Assembly: GCF_026914185.1 (NCBI RefSeq)
Contig: NC_070565.1
Location: forward strand, 7,068,001 to 7,132,000
Length of the DNA stretch: 64,000 nt
Direction of reading: 5' to 3'
Origin: Puccinia triticina
Taxonomy: Eukaryota > Basidiomycota > Pucciniomycetes > Pucciniales > Pucciniaceae
Below the pieces are notes generated by a model. That model did not search any database, had not been told where the DNA came from, and was given only the letters and a program-made list of their open reading frames with translations. Shown one piece after another: positions 19,257 to 30,103 of the stretch. Position 1 is the first letter of the stretch. Every line of letters begins with the position of its first letter. Position numbers and translations under genes: made by a program.

Positions 19257-19356
19257 AAAGCTGAGGATCAGCTTGTGAAAATTGCACTAGAGGCTGGATA
19301 GCCAGCTGGAGCAGGTGTCATGTCAGTTGTCATCTAGTGACTAATTTTTCCTGGTG

Positions 19357-19445
19357 GTGATGGCCTTATTTCTTGGATCAGAATGCCATGCCTCTCCCAT
19401 CATCCAAGTTCGGCAAACTTGGACTCGGGGAGACAACCTGTCACA
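19357..19445 (-). repeat. Fragment of old LTR L (E/J type), left of element B
   Basis: The stretch CATGCCTCTCCCATCATCCAAG..CTCGGGGAGA resembles the E LTR segment CATGCCCCCCCATCATCTGAG..CTCCGGGG. It continues at 23757 across element B. Confidence 0.5.
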
Positions 19446-19450
19446 TACAT

Positions 19451-19780
19451 TGTAAGAGGCCGCTACAGAGGGGCGGGGCTCTTCACTGGGGCAGGACTCA
19501 GGGACACAGAGGCAGGGCCTCGAACGGTTTCTAGAACCGCGGCAGGATGAATTGCTGACTCGGGAGAGATGTCAAGACGATCTCTGCGTTAGTCTAGATA
19601 CATGATATAAGGGGAGAGGGAAGAAGAGGTAGGAAGGGACTGAGCTTACCTGACTCGGGAGAGATGTCAAGACGATCTCTGCCGAGTCAGGAGGGGCGGG
19701 GGAAGAGCGAGACTATAAGCGGGATCAATATTTGGGATCCTGTTATCCTGCTTGTGACACCTCCGAAGGGGGGGGTTACA
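19451..19780 (-). repeat. 3' LTR of element B
   Basis: This 330-bp repeat is nearly identical to 23422-23751. It contains two copies of CTGACTCGGGAGAGATGTCA about 110 bp apart. The polypurine tract on the minus strand is GGGGAGGAGAT, at 19781-19791. Confidence 0.9.
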
Positions 19781-21241
19781 ATCTCCTCCCCTATGGGGAG
19801 ATCCGGAACTGTGTAGCGGGCGGTGTCTGTGGTTCGGGTTGAATGTTATTAGAGGTGTAAAATGAGTAGAAGTCAGTGGGGCGTTAGGAGGGGTGGTAGT
19901 CTGAGGATCGGGGGAGCTGTGCCATTGGCGAGGCGGGGTCGACTCGTCCGTGTGTGTCGGTATCGGAGCCGCAGGGCCCCGTGGTGCCAGATCAACAGTG
20001 GTAGGTGCACACAGTATGAAGAGGGGGGTGGGCGTGTGCATGGGGATCAGAAAGGGGGGGCAGGGGGTGGAGGCGCGCGGGGCTTGATCTTGATCAATTG
20101 GTGCTTGATGGATCCGTGGGCGCTTCGCTGGGAGTCGAGGGGGTCGGACTGTGTGAATGTGTCCCCGTAAGCACCTGCCCTTGTGCAATAAGTGAAGCTT
20201 GCGTGTGGGGGACGGTGAGGGGTGTACGTACCGTTCGTCCGGCAAGGGGCTAAGGATGGCTGCTACGCGGGCTTCGAGAGCGGCGTCGAAATACGGGGAA
20301 GAATCGGCTAACCGCTGTACTGCGGTTTCTTCCATGTCCTCCGTGACCAGGTCAGCGACGTCCGCGGCCGTGTACGGGATGTGTGCGTCCAGCGTTCCCA
20401 ATGCTGCAGCCGAGGTCACGTCCAGATGGGGGAACAGGTCGTCTTCGTCCTCATCCCACTCGTCCTCCTCCACAACCCCTGCCACTCCCGCCGGTTGTCC
20501 TGTCGGGCGGCCCGGTCCAGTGGTGTTGCGTGCCGTGGAGGGTCCCCGCGGGCTGCTCCATGCCTTGGGTCTTGTATAGTTGTCTGGCTTCACTGGAGGC
20601 CGGAAGTCCGTCGGGACGACAACTCTGGTGCGGTCCATTGGTCCCGGGCAGCTTCCGGGTGTCGTGCCACAGTGGCGTTTGCAGAAGTGACAGAGGCCGA
20701 AAGAGTCAAGATACGAGTGTATGCGCCAGAAGTACTCTTCCCGAGGTAGGCCATTGTACCTCCCCTCAGCATTTGCGGGGCCGTCAGTGTTTGTGTGCGG
20801 GGCCGCTGCTGGGCGGTTGCGGCCTCCTGTCGCTCGTCTAGGCATGGCATTGTAGATAGTCCTGACTCGTCGGGCAAAGTGATCGTACTCGAAGGGGTCC
20901 GCTTCGAGGAGCTCGAACATGTGGACTTGTCCCCGCAGTTCTGCTGAGAGGCCTAGGACAATCCAGTCGGCCAGTTCTTCGTCCGGCATCACAAGCGGGT
21001 CGGCTGCGAAGTTCACCATGCGCTGGAGCGTCCGCGCTCGCGTCTCAAACTGTGTGAATGTCTCCGTTTCTGCCATGCGGAGGTTTCGGATCTGTCCCTT
21101 GATTTCTCGTCGCCAACGGAGGGGGAGCGCGGTCGTAAAGAGGGCCTCCTTAAAGGCCACCCAAGTCCGGGTGAGGTAATTGGCGGCTTCGTTGGAGTAG
21201 AAGGACAAGAGATTGGTTTCCTTGATCAGAGTCCCTGCGAT
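19781..21241 (-). pseudogene. Gag of element B, C-terminal part
   Basis: The frame continues gag across the solo O LTR: KETNLLSFYSNEAANYL, then a capsid-like block (RTRARTLQRMVNF-type) and an unusual Cys/His motif CHFCKRHC-x6-C followed by PGPMDRTRV, which recurs almost unchanged in C (CHFCKKHC-x6-C, PGPPDRSRV). The tail has an acidic stretch (EEDEWDEDEDD) and a long Pro/Thr-rich region that reads on into the 3' LTR. No protease motif follows. The ATG at 21206 is internal and not the real start. Confidence 0.75.
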
Positions 21242-21245
21242 CCGG

Positions 21246-22280
21246 TGTGGTCATTATTCCTGTGTTTGTAGAAGGAAAAATTCAAACTTTTATGTGTACT
21301 CACAAAACGCCTCAAGATACGGCCAAATGGAAATCAGAAATGGAATCTAGGACCAAAATAACCCCTAGTCACCCACTGAAACCACTCTCATATCTCTACC
21401 GGATCAGAAGATACGCAAATCATCCCTTTCACGCACCAGTCCAAGCGGGTTCACACACAGACTCAACTCTCGGCTACCATACTTGGCATAATGCATACGG
21501 CACATGAATTACCTTTCTTCCTTCCTTTTATCAGTTCTCACCTCCTATTTTCATTTGCATATGTTTGTTTTCCAGTTGCATATCTTTGATCTTGGAAAAT
21601 CCCTGTATGAATATATATGATCCTGTTTGCATATCAAAGGGACGCATTGTAAATAGTCTAGCTAAATTCCCTCAGTTGTACTTTCTCACCAGCCAAATTC
21701 CCTCATAGCTGCTCCCCTGGAGCTAAATTCCCTCATCATTGTCTATATAAGGAGGCCTCTGCCTGCCAGTTGTTCCCGGCCTCATGCCATCGGGGAGTCT
21801 ATATTCTCTACTCACTTATCACTCATATTATCTATCCATATCACAGTTATCAGCTCACATCACCACTCACTTTCTCATACCTTTCACACTTTATTTGAAA
21901 TTCATATCGCCGCTCAGTCACACACCTTTCACCAGTAACCAGTCCCCGGTTCCACTCCTGGTTGAGCTTAGCTCCCTCTCACCCTCATCACCCCTCACTT
22001 TCTGAACTTATATACCCCCAGGCCAAGGACCTAGGTTCAAGCCCCACTCGAGACATCAAGTCACCGTCACCTACTACATACATCAGTAACCCCATCAACC
22101 TCGGACATCGACAAAAATCCTCTTATACATCTCATCTTCGAACATATCCTATCACAAAATAAATTGCCAAGCTTACCTTGGTGGTCTTGTTTTCTGATAT
22201 ACAGAAAGGGAGAGCTTGCTCCTCATCCATACCTTTCGCCATTCAGCAAAAGGGTCTCACGACATCTTTTGAGTCTTACA
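21246..22280 (+). mobile_element. Solo LTR of family O (copy 2), inside gag of B
   Basis: The 1035-bp segment starts TGTGGTCATT and ends GAGTCTTACA, with the 4-bp duplication CCGG at 21242-21245 and 22281-22284. Removal restores the gag frame (DSDKIR-IAGTLI). It matches O-1 (35-971) and has a TATA-type box TATATAAGGAGG near 21745. No internal region remains, so it is a product of LTR-LTR recombination. It lies antisense to gag, as O-1 does in A. Confidence 0.88.
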
Positions 22281-22284
22281 CCGG

Positions 22285-23203
22285 ATTTTGTCGCTGTCCA
22301 GGGTCACGGCCTTTGTGCCAAAAAAGATTTCTAGGCCATAGATCCAGGTCAAGAAAACCTTGATGTCCTGAAATGGACCTGTGAACACCGGGCCGTCCGA
22401 TGTGCGGAACCGTTGCAAGTCGATTTGGCCGTCGCGTGGCAGTGCCGTGGGGGGAGTCTCGGTTGGGGTCACCAAGACTTTCGTGAGTGCCTCCTCTAGT
22501 CGCCTCAGTTGGTTACGGTCCTCTCGGGCTTGCTGTTCCGCGGCTAGCCTGGCGTCGAAGTTCGCTTGCTGCATCTGCAACGTCATTCGTTGCATCTCAG
22601 CGAATATCCCCATGATGGATCGGTCCGTCGGTGCGGGTGGCGCAGGGGGGGCGATGTTGGCAGCCGGTTCCGCTGTAGGGTTCGCGGGTTTCTGTGTCAG
22701 GCTGTCATCTGGTCCCTGGCTGGTGGGGGCGGGCCGATTGGGTTGTGCAACGCCGTCTGGATGGTGTTTGAGGGATCCGGCGCGCTCATGGTCTGATGTG
22801 GGGGGGGAAGTGCTAGTGGGGCCGAGATTAGTGGGTAAATCGGGCCGCTTGGCGGGGGCGGGGGGCGGATCTCGGTCGGGGGGATGATTTCCCAGGCTCG
22901 CACGTTCGGTGGATCCGCGGGTGCCGCAGAGAACAAGGATGGTTCTGGTGGGGCTTGGAAGCCGATTGCTGGGGGAAGGGTGAAGGATGAGGCGAGTGAC
23001 GCCGGACAGGAGCTGGTCTCTTGGGGTTTGGTTGGTGCAATGAGTGGGCCCGGGGTCGTCGATTCCAAGTCACTGGGGCTGGGAGCGGCTTTGGATGACG
23101 AGGCCTTCGCAAGACGTTTCGCCTTGTTCGCTGCTCGGATAAGGGCCTCGGTGTCGGTGATGGCGAGTAGTCGGTCTGACGAGACAGTTCGTCTCGTGGA
23201 CAT
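22285..23203 (-). pseudogene. Gag of element B, N-terminal part
   Basis: The frame starts at the ATG at 23201-23203 (MSTRRTVSSDRLLAITDTEA), similar to A and C. A Pro-rich stretch follows, then a slip of one base near 22735 (the frame ends QMTA-stop at 22697 while the family sequence continues as DDSLTQKPANP in the next frame). A Gln-rich helix (EMQRMTLQMQQANFDARLAA) and the family block DLQRFRTSDGPVFTGPFQD precede the O insertion. The protein would be capsid-like. Confidence 0.72.
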
Positions 23204-23421
23204 GAGGGGGCGTCGAGTCTCGGACGCTTTAGGAGAGAGAAGGAAAGGCGAGGAAAGTGGCAGGGTCAGGCATATCAGATTCAGGTGTAGTCGGGGCGGG
23301 TTCAGATTCAGAAGGTTCAGATTCAGATGGTTTGGTTCAGATTCAGATAGGGCAGATTGAAAGTGCAGTCGGTATCGAGGGCAGAATGATGGAGTTGGTT
23401 CAAGGTTCTAGAAAAAAAAAG

Positions 23422-23751
23422 TGTAAGAGGCCGCTACAGAGGGGCGGGGCTCTTCACTGGGGCAGGACTCAGGGACACAGAGGCAGGGCCTCGAGCGGTT
23501 TCTAGAACCGCGGCAGGATGAATTGCTGACTCGGGAGAGATGTCAAGACGATCTCTGCGTTAGTCTAGATACATGATATAAGGGGAGAGGGAAGAAGAGG
23601 TAGGAAGGGACTGAGCTTACCTGACTCGGGAGAGATGTCAAGACGATCTCTGCCGAGTCAGGAGGGGCGGGGGAAGAGCAAGACTATAAGCGGGATCAAT
23701 ATTTGGGATCCTGTGATCCTGCTTGTGACACCTCCGAAGGGGGGGGTTACA
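23422..23751 (-). repeat. 5' LTR of element B
   Basis: 330 bp, TGTAAGAGG...GGTTACA on the plus strand. The internal side reads GAAAAAAAAAG directly before TGTAAG, the same junction as in A and C. No TGG-type primer-binding site is visible next to it. Confidence 0.88.
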
Positions 23752-23756
23752 TACAT

Positions 23757-24335
23757 TTTATCATCTCCTTGCGCGCCACATGCGCGCACAACACAACAGA
23801 CAACAGGGAGAAAAGAAAACAAAACAAAAACACAAGACAAAAAGGAGAAACCAAAGAGATGAGGCAGAAGCATAGACAAAACAATCAACCACCAGTGGAA
23901 AGAGAAGAAAGGTAGAAGAAGAATCAAAACCACATGAAGACCACAGACAAAACAAGAGACAAACCCACAGCTCATGCTGTGTTGGGACCAAGAATTTGTG
24001 GACCAGAGGGGAAATGAAACTGGGGAAGAAGATGAGAAGGATTGGGAGGAATAAACTGAGAGCTTGAGAGGCTGAGGATATTGAGGCATTGATGATTGAA
24101 AGCTTGAGGTGTGGATTCTTGAATCTTAAAGCTCGAGGTTCTTGATGACATCTTGAAGGTCTTGAAGATGAAACTTTGAGGATCTTGAGGAATGAGTGAG
24201 GATCTTGGGTCTTGAGGTGTGAAGTCTTGAATCTTGAAAATCTTGAAGGGTGACAATGAATCTGAGACTTGCTGATCTTGCTGGCGGCAGCAGCAAGAAT
24301 GCTTCTGACTAGCGGTCAACCAAATGGGCCATCAC
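23757..24335 (-). repeat. Old LTR L (E/J type), right of element B
   Basis: The order of motifs follows the E LTR: GCGCGCCAC..GCGCGCACAACA, long AACAAAAACACAAG purine-rich stretch, and an end CAAATGGGCCATCACA comparable to CAAATGGCCACCACA. A block of CTTGAGG/ATCTTGA repeats (24090-24260) is specific to this copy. Heavily diverged. Confidence 0.5.
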
Positions 24336-24336
24336 A

Positions 24337-24565
24337 CCAGTCATCAAGAGGTTTTCTCCTCTTTGATGACCGGTCAGCCAGTCATCAAGAGGTTTTATCC
24401 TCTTTGATGACTGGTCAACCAGTCATCAAGAGGTTGTATCCCTGTTGATGACCCGTCAGTTGGTCATCTAGAGATATCCTCTTTGATGATTGGTCAGTTG
24501 ATCATCTAGAGGTATCCTTTTTGATGACCTGTCAGTTGATCATCTAGAGGTATCCTCTTTGATGA
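24337..24565. repeat. Tandem hairpin repeat, about 56-bp unit
   Basis: About five units of the form GTCATCAAGAGG-TTTTATCC-TCTTTGATGAC followed by a CGGTCAGCCA-type spacer. Each unit is a hairpin. Units to the right drift to GATCATCTAGAGGTATCC. This is not a CRISPR array: the spacer is repeated too. Confidence 0.8.
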
Positions 24566-24649
24566 AGGGCTGACTGGCGGGTACCTGGACAGGTACCCGC
24601 CATCCTCCCCACCAGAATTCTGGACACCCGCACCCGCCGGCAGGTACCT

Positions 24650-24947
24650 GTAGGGCCAAACGGGTACTGGGTACCCGGCAACAAGTACCCAATTGCAATC
24701 TCTAGTTCAAAAATACCCCCTATGTTAGGGCCCCAGAAGATACCTAAAAATCCCTGCTAAGCAGGGCCTGTAGTACCCCGGAGGGAACTTAAATACCCCA
24801 GGCGCTCCTGGCCCCTCTGTTAAACATACATATAAAAGATAATTCTATTATTTTTTTCATCTTAGCGTGCTCAATCTGCATGCTACATATTCCAGTCACC
24901 AGAGTCGCTGGAAGAGGTCTTACCTCTTGGCATCTCCAAGCCTGACA
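24650..24947 (+). repeat. LTR fragment of the same type as element I
   Basis: It shares with I (27819-29053) the order GGGCCTGTA..CCCCGGAGGG, GGCCCCTC.GTTA, a TATA-like stretch (ACATATAAAAGAT at 24830) and the terminal CTTGGCATC.CC.AGCCTGACA. The left limit is approximate. Confidence 0.5.
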
Positions 24948-25030
24948 CTTTTAGCTAAATTCCCTCATATTTGCCTATATAAGGAGTTCTCTCCCCCCTC
25001 AGTTCATTATAATGTACTAGTCTTTGGAGG
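24948..25030 (+). repeat. Scrap of an O-type LTR
   Basis: The stretch AGCTAAATTCCCTCAT...CTATATAAGGAG matches the promoter part of the O LTR at 21720-21760. Confidence 0.5.
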
Positions 25031-25388
25031 AGTAGTGTTCATGGGTCATTGAGCAGGTTTGATCCAAGCAAGATTCTGAATCTTGTGTGAGATTCACCAA
25101 AATAGGTGAATCTCAGCTTAGTGGGGTGCAAGATCCTGGATCTCAATTTTTTTCTGAGTTTTTTTTGCCAGCCAAACACGTCTCATTTAAATATCTGGGT
25201 TGAATCTCAGAGCATCCGCATCCGTGGCTAGATTAACCTGGGCTAAATAGCTTGGATTACAATTGGAATAGGATAATCCAATTGGCCATCCGCATGGGTG
25301 GGGATTAGCGGGTCCAAGGCTGTCGTAGGTTATGTGTTTAGGTGCCTATATGTTATGTGTTTGGCACCTAAACACATAAAGTTCATGC
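25031..25388. other. Non-coding stretch left of element D with a hairpin
   Basis: No gene is seen. A 17-bp inverted repeat (TTATGTGTTTAGGTGCC at 25330-25346, complement at 25363-25379) stands 4 bp before the CATGC duplication of D (25384-25388). Confidence 0.5.
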
Positions 25389-25969
25389 TGTCAGGGGTAG
25401 TCTCTTCTGTGACTACCACTGAATAAAAAACTCGAGCAGACAAGGACTTCGGATGATAGTTAACAGAAATAGAATGGAGCTTGAGGTAGACAGATATGAA
25501 GTACAAAAGTTAATTGAGTAGAAGGATTTAGGAAAAGGAGTACAAAGATGAAGAAGTGAGAGGAAAAGAGGGGAAGAAAGAAAAGAGGAAAGGAATATAA
25601 AGCCCCAATCACGACCTAGTGTCGTAATTGCTTGGGCTTGGTAGGGATGAGACTAATTAATCCTGAATCTTTTCTCTGGGTAATCTAATCTAAGGATCTC
25701 TTCGCTTCGAGGTCCTTAGGCTTTTAAGTGGTTTATGCGCGCTTCTGAGCGCTTGGACCTTTTCATTTATCCCTAGGAGATAAGAAGGTTAATGTAAGGG
25801 GAATGACTATTCTCTATTGAGAGCGGTTAGTCTCAATAGATTTAGTATCCAAGTTGCGCTTCAATTCGCGCTCTTCCTGGCGCGGGGAGGTCTCTCCTTG
25901 CTGCGCTAGGTGCTCTATGGTCGCCTTATGGCGCATGAGTGCTGTAGTCTCATGCGCTCGAGGCTGACA
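25389..25969 (-). repeat. 3' LTR of element D
   Basis: 581 bp; differs from the 5' LTR (573 bp) by an 8-bp indel and several substitutions. The polypurine tract on the minus strand is AGTGGGGGCGAA, adjoining at 25970. The integrase frame reads on into this LTR. Confidence 0.9.
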
Positions 25970-27230
25970 TTCGCCCCCACTAAAAAGGACGGCTCTAATA
26001 CCCGAGCCGTTTGAAGATCTTTTGCTTTCTCTGTATCTTCTAAGTAGAACGTCTGCACCTTGGATTTTATCTTTAGGCAGCCATTTGTCTGTGTCGGCCG
26101 TCTGGTTTTTAAACCTAGTCAGGTAAAGTCGGCAGTCTACGCCTAGAATTCTAGTCAGCTTTTCGTCAAGAATTTTGCTAGGTGTTCCTTCCGGCTCGTC
26201 GTTGACAAAGGGCGGGGTCGATGCCTGATGCTCTGCGGGTGAAGAAGTTACCGGCTTCTTGTATTTTTTAACGAGACTGATAGGAAAGGTGGGATATTTT
26301 AAGTCAAATCCTTCCGTCAGTAGCACTTCGACTGCGTTATGCCCATGAAAGCCTTTTACTATAAAATGTCCCACAAACGCGTCTCTAAGTTTCCTCGGCC
26401 CACCTAAATTGTTAAAGTTAACAGTGGAGACTAGTACGAGGTCCCCTATTTTTAGGTCATGATCTCTATGAGTTTTATCCCAACGTTCTTTATTGTATTC
26501 CACCGCGTCGGCTACCGACTGACTGGCTTTTGCTTCCGCCTTAATCATCATTTCCTGGAAGCAAGCTGCCGACGGGTGGACTTGCACCGTGTGACTCAGC
26601 AGCATGTCCTTGGGCATTCTAGGGGTCCAACCTCTTTCCAGCTCGAAAGGGCTGATACCTGTTGTAGAATGCTTACTAGAATTGTACGCGTATTCTAGAG
26701 CGGGTAATAATGACACCCAATTGTGAGTATACCCTTCTGCGTCCTTAAATTGAAGTCCATACGCACAATAGCGCCGAATCATGTCTTCGAGCGTTTGTAT
26801 CATCCTCTCCGCCAGTCCGTCTGGCTGGGGATGATATGCTGTGGAAAATGCTAGCTTAGTCCCCAGAATATTGAAAAGGTTCTTCCAGAACTTGGAAGTG
26901 AACTTTGGATTGCGGTCACTAATAATGACTTGCGGGCACCCAACGTCGCTAACAATAGAGTTCCAGAATATTAATGCTACCTCCATAGCCGTGTTATCTT
27001 TATGACATGGAATAAACTTAGCACGTCTGGAAAAGCGGTCTACCACTACTAAAACTGCGTTGAAGCTTTCTTTACCTGCTGCCGGGAGGGTGGTAACAAA
27101 ATCCATATTAATCAGCTCCCAACGGTCTTTAGGTTCCTCTATTCTTTGCAGGAGACCAAATTTCTTCCCCGTGGATCTATTTGCCTTTTGACACCTGTCA
27201 CAAGTGTCGCAATATTGCTCAACGTCTTTT
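25814..27230 (-). pseudogene. Element D integrase with chromodomain-like C-terminus
   Basis: The main open frame (27106-25814, 430 residues) begins inside the integrase core. Catalytic residues: D in NMDFVTTLP, D in IISDRNPKF (about residue 64), E in PDGLAERMIQ (about 100). A C-terminal block KILDEKLTRILG..YLTRFKNQTADTDKWLPKD (about 312-350) resembles a chromodomain, which in chromoviruses guides integration to modified histones. Upstream, 27230-27106 encodes the zinc domain second half (YCDTCDRCQKAN) in this frame. The first half ([12 protein letters not shown]) is in the other frame at 27219-27300, so there is a frameshift near 27240. Confidence 0.82.
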
Positions 27231-27818
27231 TTCCAAGTTGGCAGCTAGAGCTCTGATTCGTTCTATTGTTCTTTCTTTTGAGAAGTGGCCTGCTCCTATA
27301 TTGTCATGACACTTGTGCAATATCATTGCTATATGTTCTGCAGCGCATAGGACCAGCGCGCAGTGGTTCTTAGATCTATGATAAAGGAGTCCATCGAGTA
27401 GCACAAAACGTCCTGATGCAAAGTGTGATTTCCACGGTTCGTCAAGCTGCGCGCTAAGGTCAGGTCTCGGTGTTTTAGATTGAAGTAAGCCAATAAGGCA
27501 TAAGGTGTTCTTTTCAGACTGATAGCTTTTTTCTACTGAATCCCAAAAATCGCTTGCTAAGCCGCTAACAAAGATGGCCATGATGGGTACTTCTCTTTTG
27601 GTTTCTTCCAGATCCAATGCCGGATTAGATTCATCGTTAGGTAGTGCCCATCTGGATAGTCCGTCGGCGTTTTTGTGTATTATTCCGTCCCGGTGCGTAA
27701 TTGTCATTGATCCCCTCCACATTTGTATGGATATCTGCCAGCGTAACATGTGTTGGCTAGGCGTCGTCATGTTCAGCAAAGATTTCAGAGCAATAAAATC
27801 TGTAATAACCTCAAAAAC
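27219..27818 (-). pseudogene. Element D RNase H end and integrase zinc-domain start
   Basis: It continues the D polyprotein after insertion [16 protein letters not shown] (RNase H), [11 protein letters not shown], then [21 protein letters not shown], the HH half of the integrase zinc domain. It then runs out of frame near 27240. The first residues of the frame to the right of 27818 belong to I. Confidence 0.8.
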
Positions 27819-29053
27819 TGTCAGCCGGGCTACCATTCTAAAATAGAGCCCCGCCTGCAGCTCCGGTAGCGCAGCCAAGAGCACCGTAAACTGGGTGCAG
27901 AGCAGACCGCAGCGCGGACCTCTGCGCAGCATAGATTAGTTTTGATTGTTTTAATTACTTGCAAATAGCTTCCTAGAGAAGCTAGACACCAAGAGGACCG
28001 CCGCGCGGTCCAGAACCTCTTCTGTACAATATATTCCAACTAAGTACAAGTAACAAAACCAAGGGAGCCTGTATGAAAAGACCCCCTCAGAAAACCCACG
28101 TAATACTCAGCAGACAGCCACTGGTTGTGTGAAGACTACGTGGGCTTGGTAGCGGCTAAATCACTCAGCCTGTAATACCTGGTCGCATGGAAACAACAGT
28201 CGCCGGTAGGCGGCTAAACAACCAAGCCACGCGACTCAGAGAGCTACAGTACCTGGTCGCGTGGTAATAATCTTCTTCCGAGCTCCGTCGCAGCAACAGT
28301 AGCGGAAAGACTCGGATACGAATCGCCGAAGAGCTCCGCATAGGAAATGACTCCTAGTGATCCTCTACTCGAGAGCAGAAGATCTCTAGCGTTTCATTCC
28401 GAGTAGAACTCAGTAAACAGGTTCTGAGAAGGAAGAATCCTCCTTGCGACCAGTATCCAAGAGATACGGGTCTTAAGAGTAGCAAGACCAGTAAAGAGGC
28501 TGTGCCTTCCAACAAAATGTATTGGAAGGCCAGCCAGGAGAATAGCGAGCCGACGAGCCTCCCAGAAACAGCATAAAAAGCCGGTGTTGGGAGGACTCTG
28601 GCTCCCCAGAATCATCAATCACTTTAACCGCCCAGCAGCGCACTACTTCGCCGAACATATTCGTTGACCAGTTCGCTCTCAGCTTGTGTTAGATTGTTTT
28701 TAGATTCATTGCTCGTCGCTGGACTCCTGCTCCAACAGTAAGTCCAGCTCATTTTCTCTTTATCATCTCGGGAGTAATCCCCATCAATTATATACTTGGG
28801 AACTTGTCGAACAACCCCCGCTTGTCGGACCCCAGACAACACAGGACATACTACCCCTGCTTGTCAGGCCCTGTAAGAACCGCCCCGGAGGGCACCTTAA
28901 CCATTCCGCTGCTCTCGCGGCCCCTCCGTTACATCCCATCAGGGATATAAATCTTTATAAACCATCATCTTACTGCGTCTACAGACGCGACCACTCGCCG
29001 CAGTCACTCGTGTAGCTAGAGGACTTCGTGTCTTGGCATCACCGAGCCTGACA
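27819..29053 (+). mobile_element. Solo-LTR-like insertion I in element D
   Basis: The 1235-bp segment has TGTCAG...CTGACA inverted termini and the 5-bp duplication AAAAC (27814-27818, 29054-29058). Removal restores [11 protein letters not shown]. It has no convincing gene. Its last 300 bp resemble the fragment at 24650-24947. The size and ends fit a solo LTR of another TGTCAG family. A TATA-like stretch is near 28945. Confidence 0.78.
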
Positions 29054-29058
29054 AAAAC

Positions 29059-29802
29059 GCAGCCATCTAGATAATAATAGAGCTTTTCCAAAGCCCACAC
29101 TAGGCACAGACACTCTAGCTGTGACGCTCCGTAGCGTTTTTCTGAATCTTTAAGTTGCCTTGATATGAAGCAGATGGGTCCTTCGATAGGTTTATCATTG
29201 ATAATCTGTATTTGATGTAGTGCAGCTCCTAGGCCCTCCATACACGCGTCAACATACAGTTTGAAAGGTTTATTAGGATCCGGGTGGAAAAGTAACGGTG
29301 CTGTGGTCAAAGCTTCTTTTAGGTCTTCATAAGCTTCAACTCGTTCTTTCGTCATTTCAAACCCTACTGCCGGGCTGCATAACTTGTACAAGCATCCGGC
29401 AATAAGGCTAAAGTTTTTTACATGCAACCTGTAATAACCGGCGAACCCTAAGAAGGATTGGAGCTCTTTTACGTTGGATGGTATCGGTTTTAACAAGACT
29501 GCCGCTACGCGGTGTTGATCAATTCCCAATGACAGGCCATTGACTATATGGCCCAACACTTTTAGCTCCTGGAATCCAAATGAGCATTTAGACAAGGAAA
29601 TTTTCATATGCATTTTAATCACTTTTTTTAGTACAATTTCGAGTTTGTCTAGGTGGCCTTCCCATGTTTCAGTAAAAATGATTATATCATCGATGTATAT
29701 TATAAGCCATAATTAGCTAAGTTCTTTGTGAAACTCTGTATCCATCATTCTTTGAAAATGAGACGGCACATTTTTTATCCCAAACGGCATGCGGAGATAT
29801 TC
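29059..29802 (-). pseudogene. Element D reverse transcriptase C-terminal half and RNase H start
   Basis: It encodes EYLRMPFGIKNVPSHFQRMM, the RT active site IIYIDDIII near 29690, then the thumb and the RNase H start ([26 protein letters not shown]). An in-frame TAA near 29715 (KELS-stop-LWLI) reads as CAA before one C-to-T change. The N-terminal half lies beyond element H at 34439-35361. Confidence 0.82.
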
Positions 29803-30103
29803 ATGGTAGCTTACCGGAAGCAAAGCGGGAGGTGGGCCTAGTCCAAGGAGCGGTAGTAGTGCAGACGGCATGCAGCGCAAGCGCGCCATAGAGCAGGAGG
29901 CCTGAGGCTATACCAGCGCGCCGCGCAGCCTGAGTTCGCAGCAGCCGGGGCGCAAACCTAGTTGGCAGAGGACCAACCGGTACCGGCTGGACACTCCTGG
30001 CCAATCCGGTACTTTAGCGCAAACGCCGAACGCCGAACTCAATCCGCCGTCTCTTTGCAGAAAAATTTTTCGCCCAGGAATCGAACATTCAAACTAACTC
30101 GAG

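Larger units (their letters stand above)
17041..19356. mobile_element. Large foldback element M, CACTA-like
   Basis: The ends are inverted: CACCAGGAAAAA at 17041 and its complement ending at 19356, followed inward by the matching blocks TAGTCA, GATGACAACTGACAT, CACAAGCTG, CCTCAGCTTTGTCCCAGGC, TGAGCAAGAACGGG and a block around CACACCCGTCCCCCGGGGG. The flanks share GTG on both sides, a possible 3-bp duplication. Termini starting CACCA, 3-bp duplications and tandem subterminal repeats are features of the CACTA/EnSpm superfamily. I see no transposase, so it would be non-autonomous. The interior is two minisatellites listed separately. Confidence 0.65.
19451..23751 (-). mobile_element. Gag-only LTR retrotransposon B
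   Basis: B has 330-bp LTRs at each end, TG/CA termini (TGTAAGAGGCC...GGGTTACA on the plus strand) and the 5-bp duplication TACAT (19446-19450 and 23752-23756). It holds one gag reading frame and no protease, RT or integrase. A solo O LTR (21246-22280) is inserted in gag; without it B is about 3.26 kb. Elements A and C have the same organisation. Such an element would need enzymes supplied by another retrotransposon. Confidence 0.88.

Noticed and set aside
17233..19287. Many overlapping open frames of 100-300 codons on both strands with LGEQVYMHLPAEGL-like and AQPWPRPSCCSA-like repeats
   Set aside because: They are by-products of GC-rich tandem repeats lacking stop codons in all frames; the same DNA gives similar proteins on both strands and no start, domain or codon pattern supports coding.
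19862..20841. Plus-strand open frames opposite gag of B
   Set aside because: They are shadows of the minus-strand gag, whose family similarity to A and C fixes the coding strand.
24337..24565. Regular repeat array resembling a CRISPR
   Set aside because: The units are self-complementary and the spacers are copies of each other, there are no cas genes, and the context is eukaryotic.
25200..25330. Possible MITE around GAGCATCCGCATCCGTGG
   Set aside because: Only one terminus-like block was found; no matching inverted end or duplication could be read.
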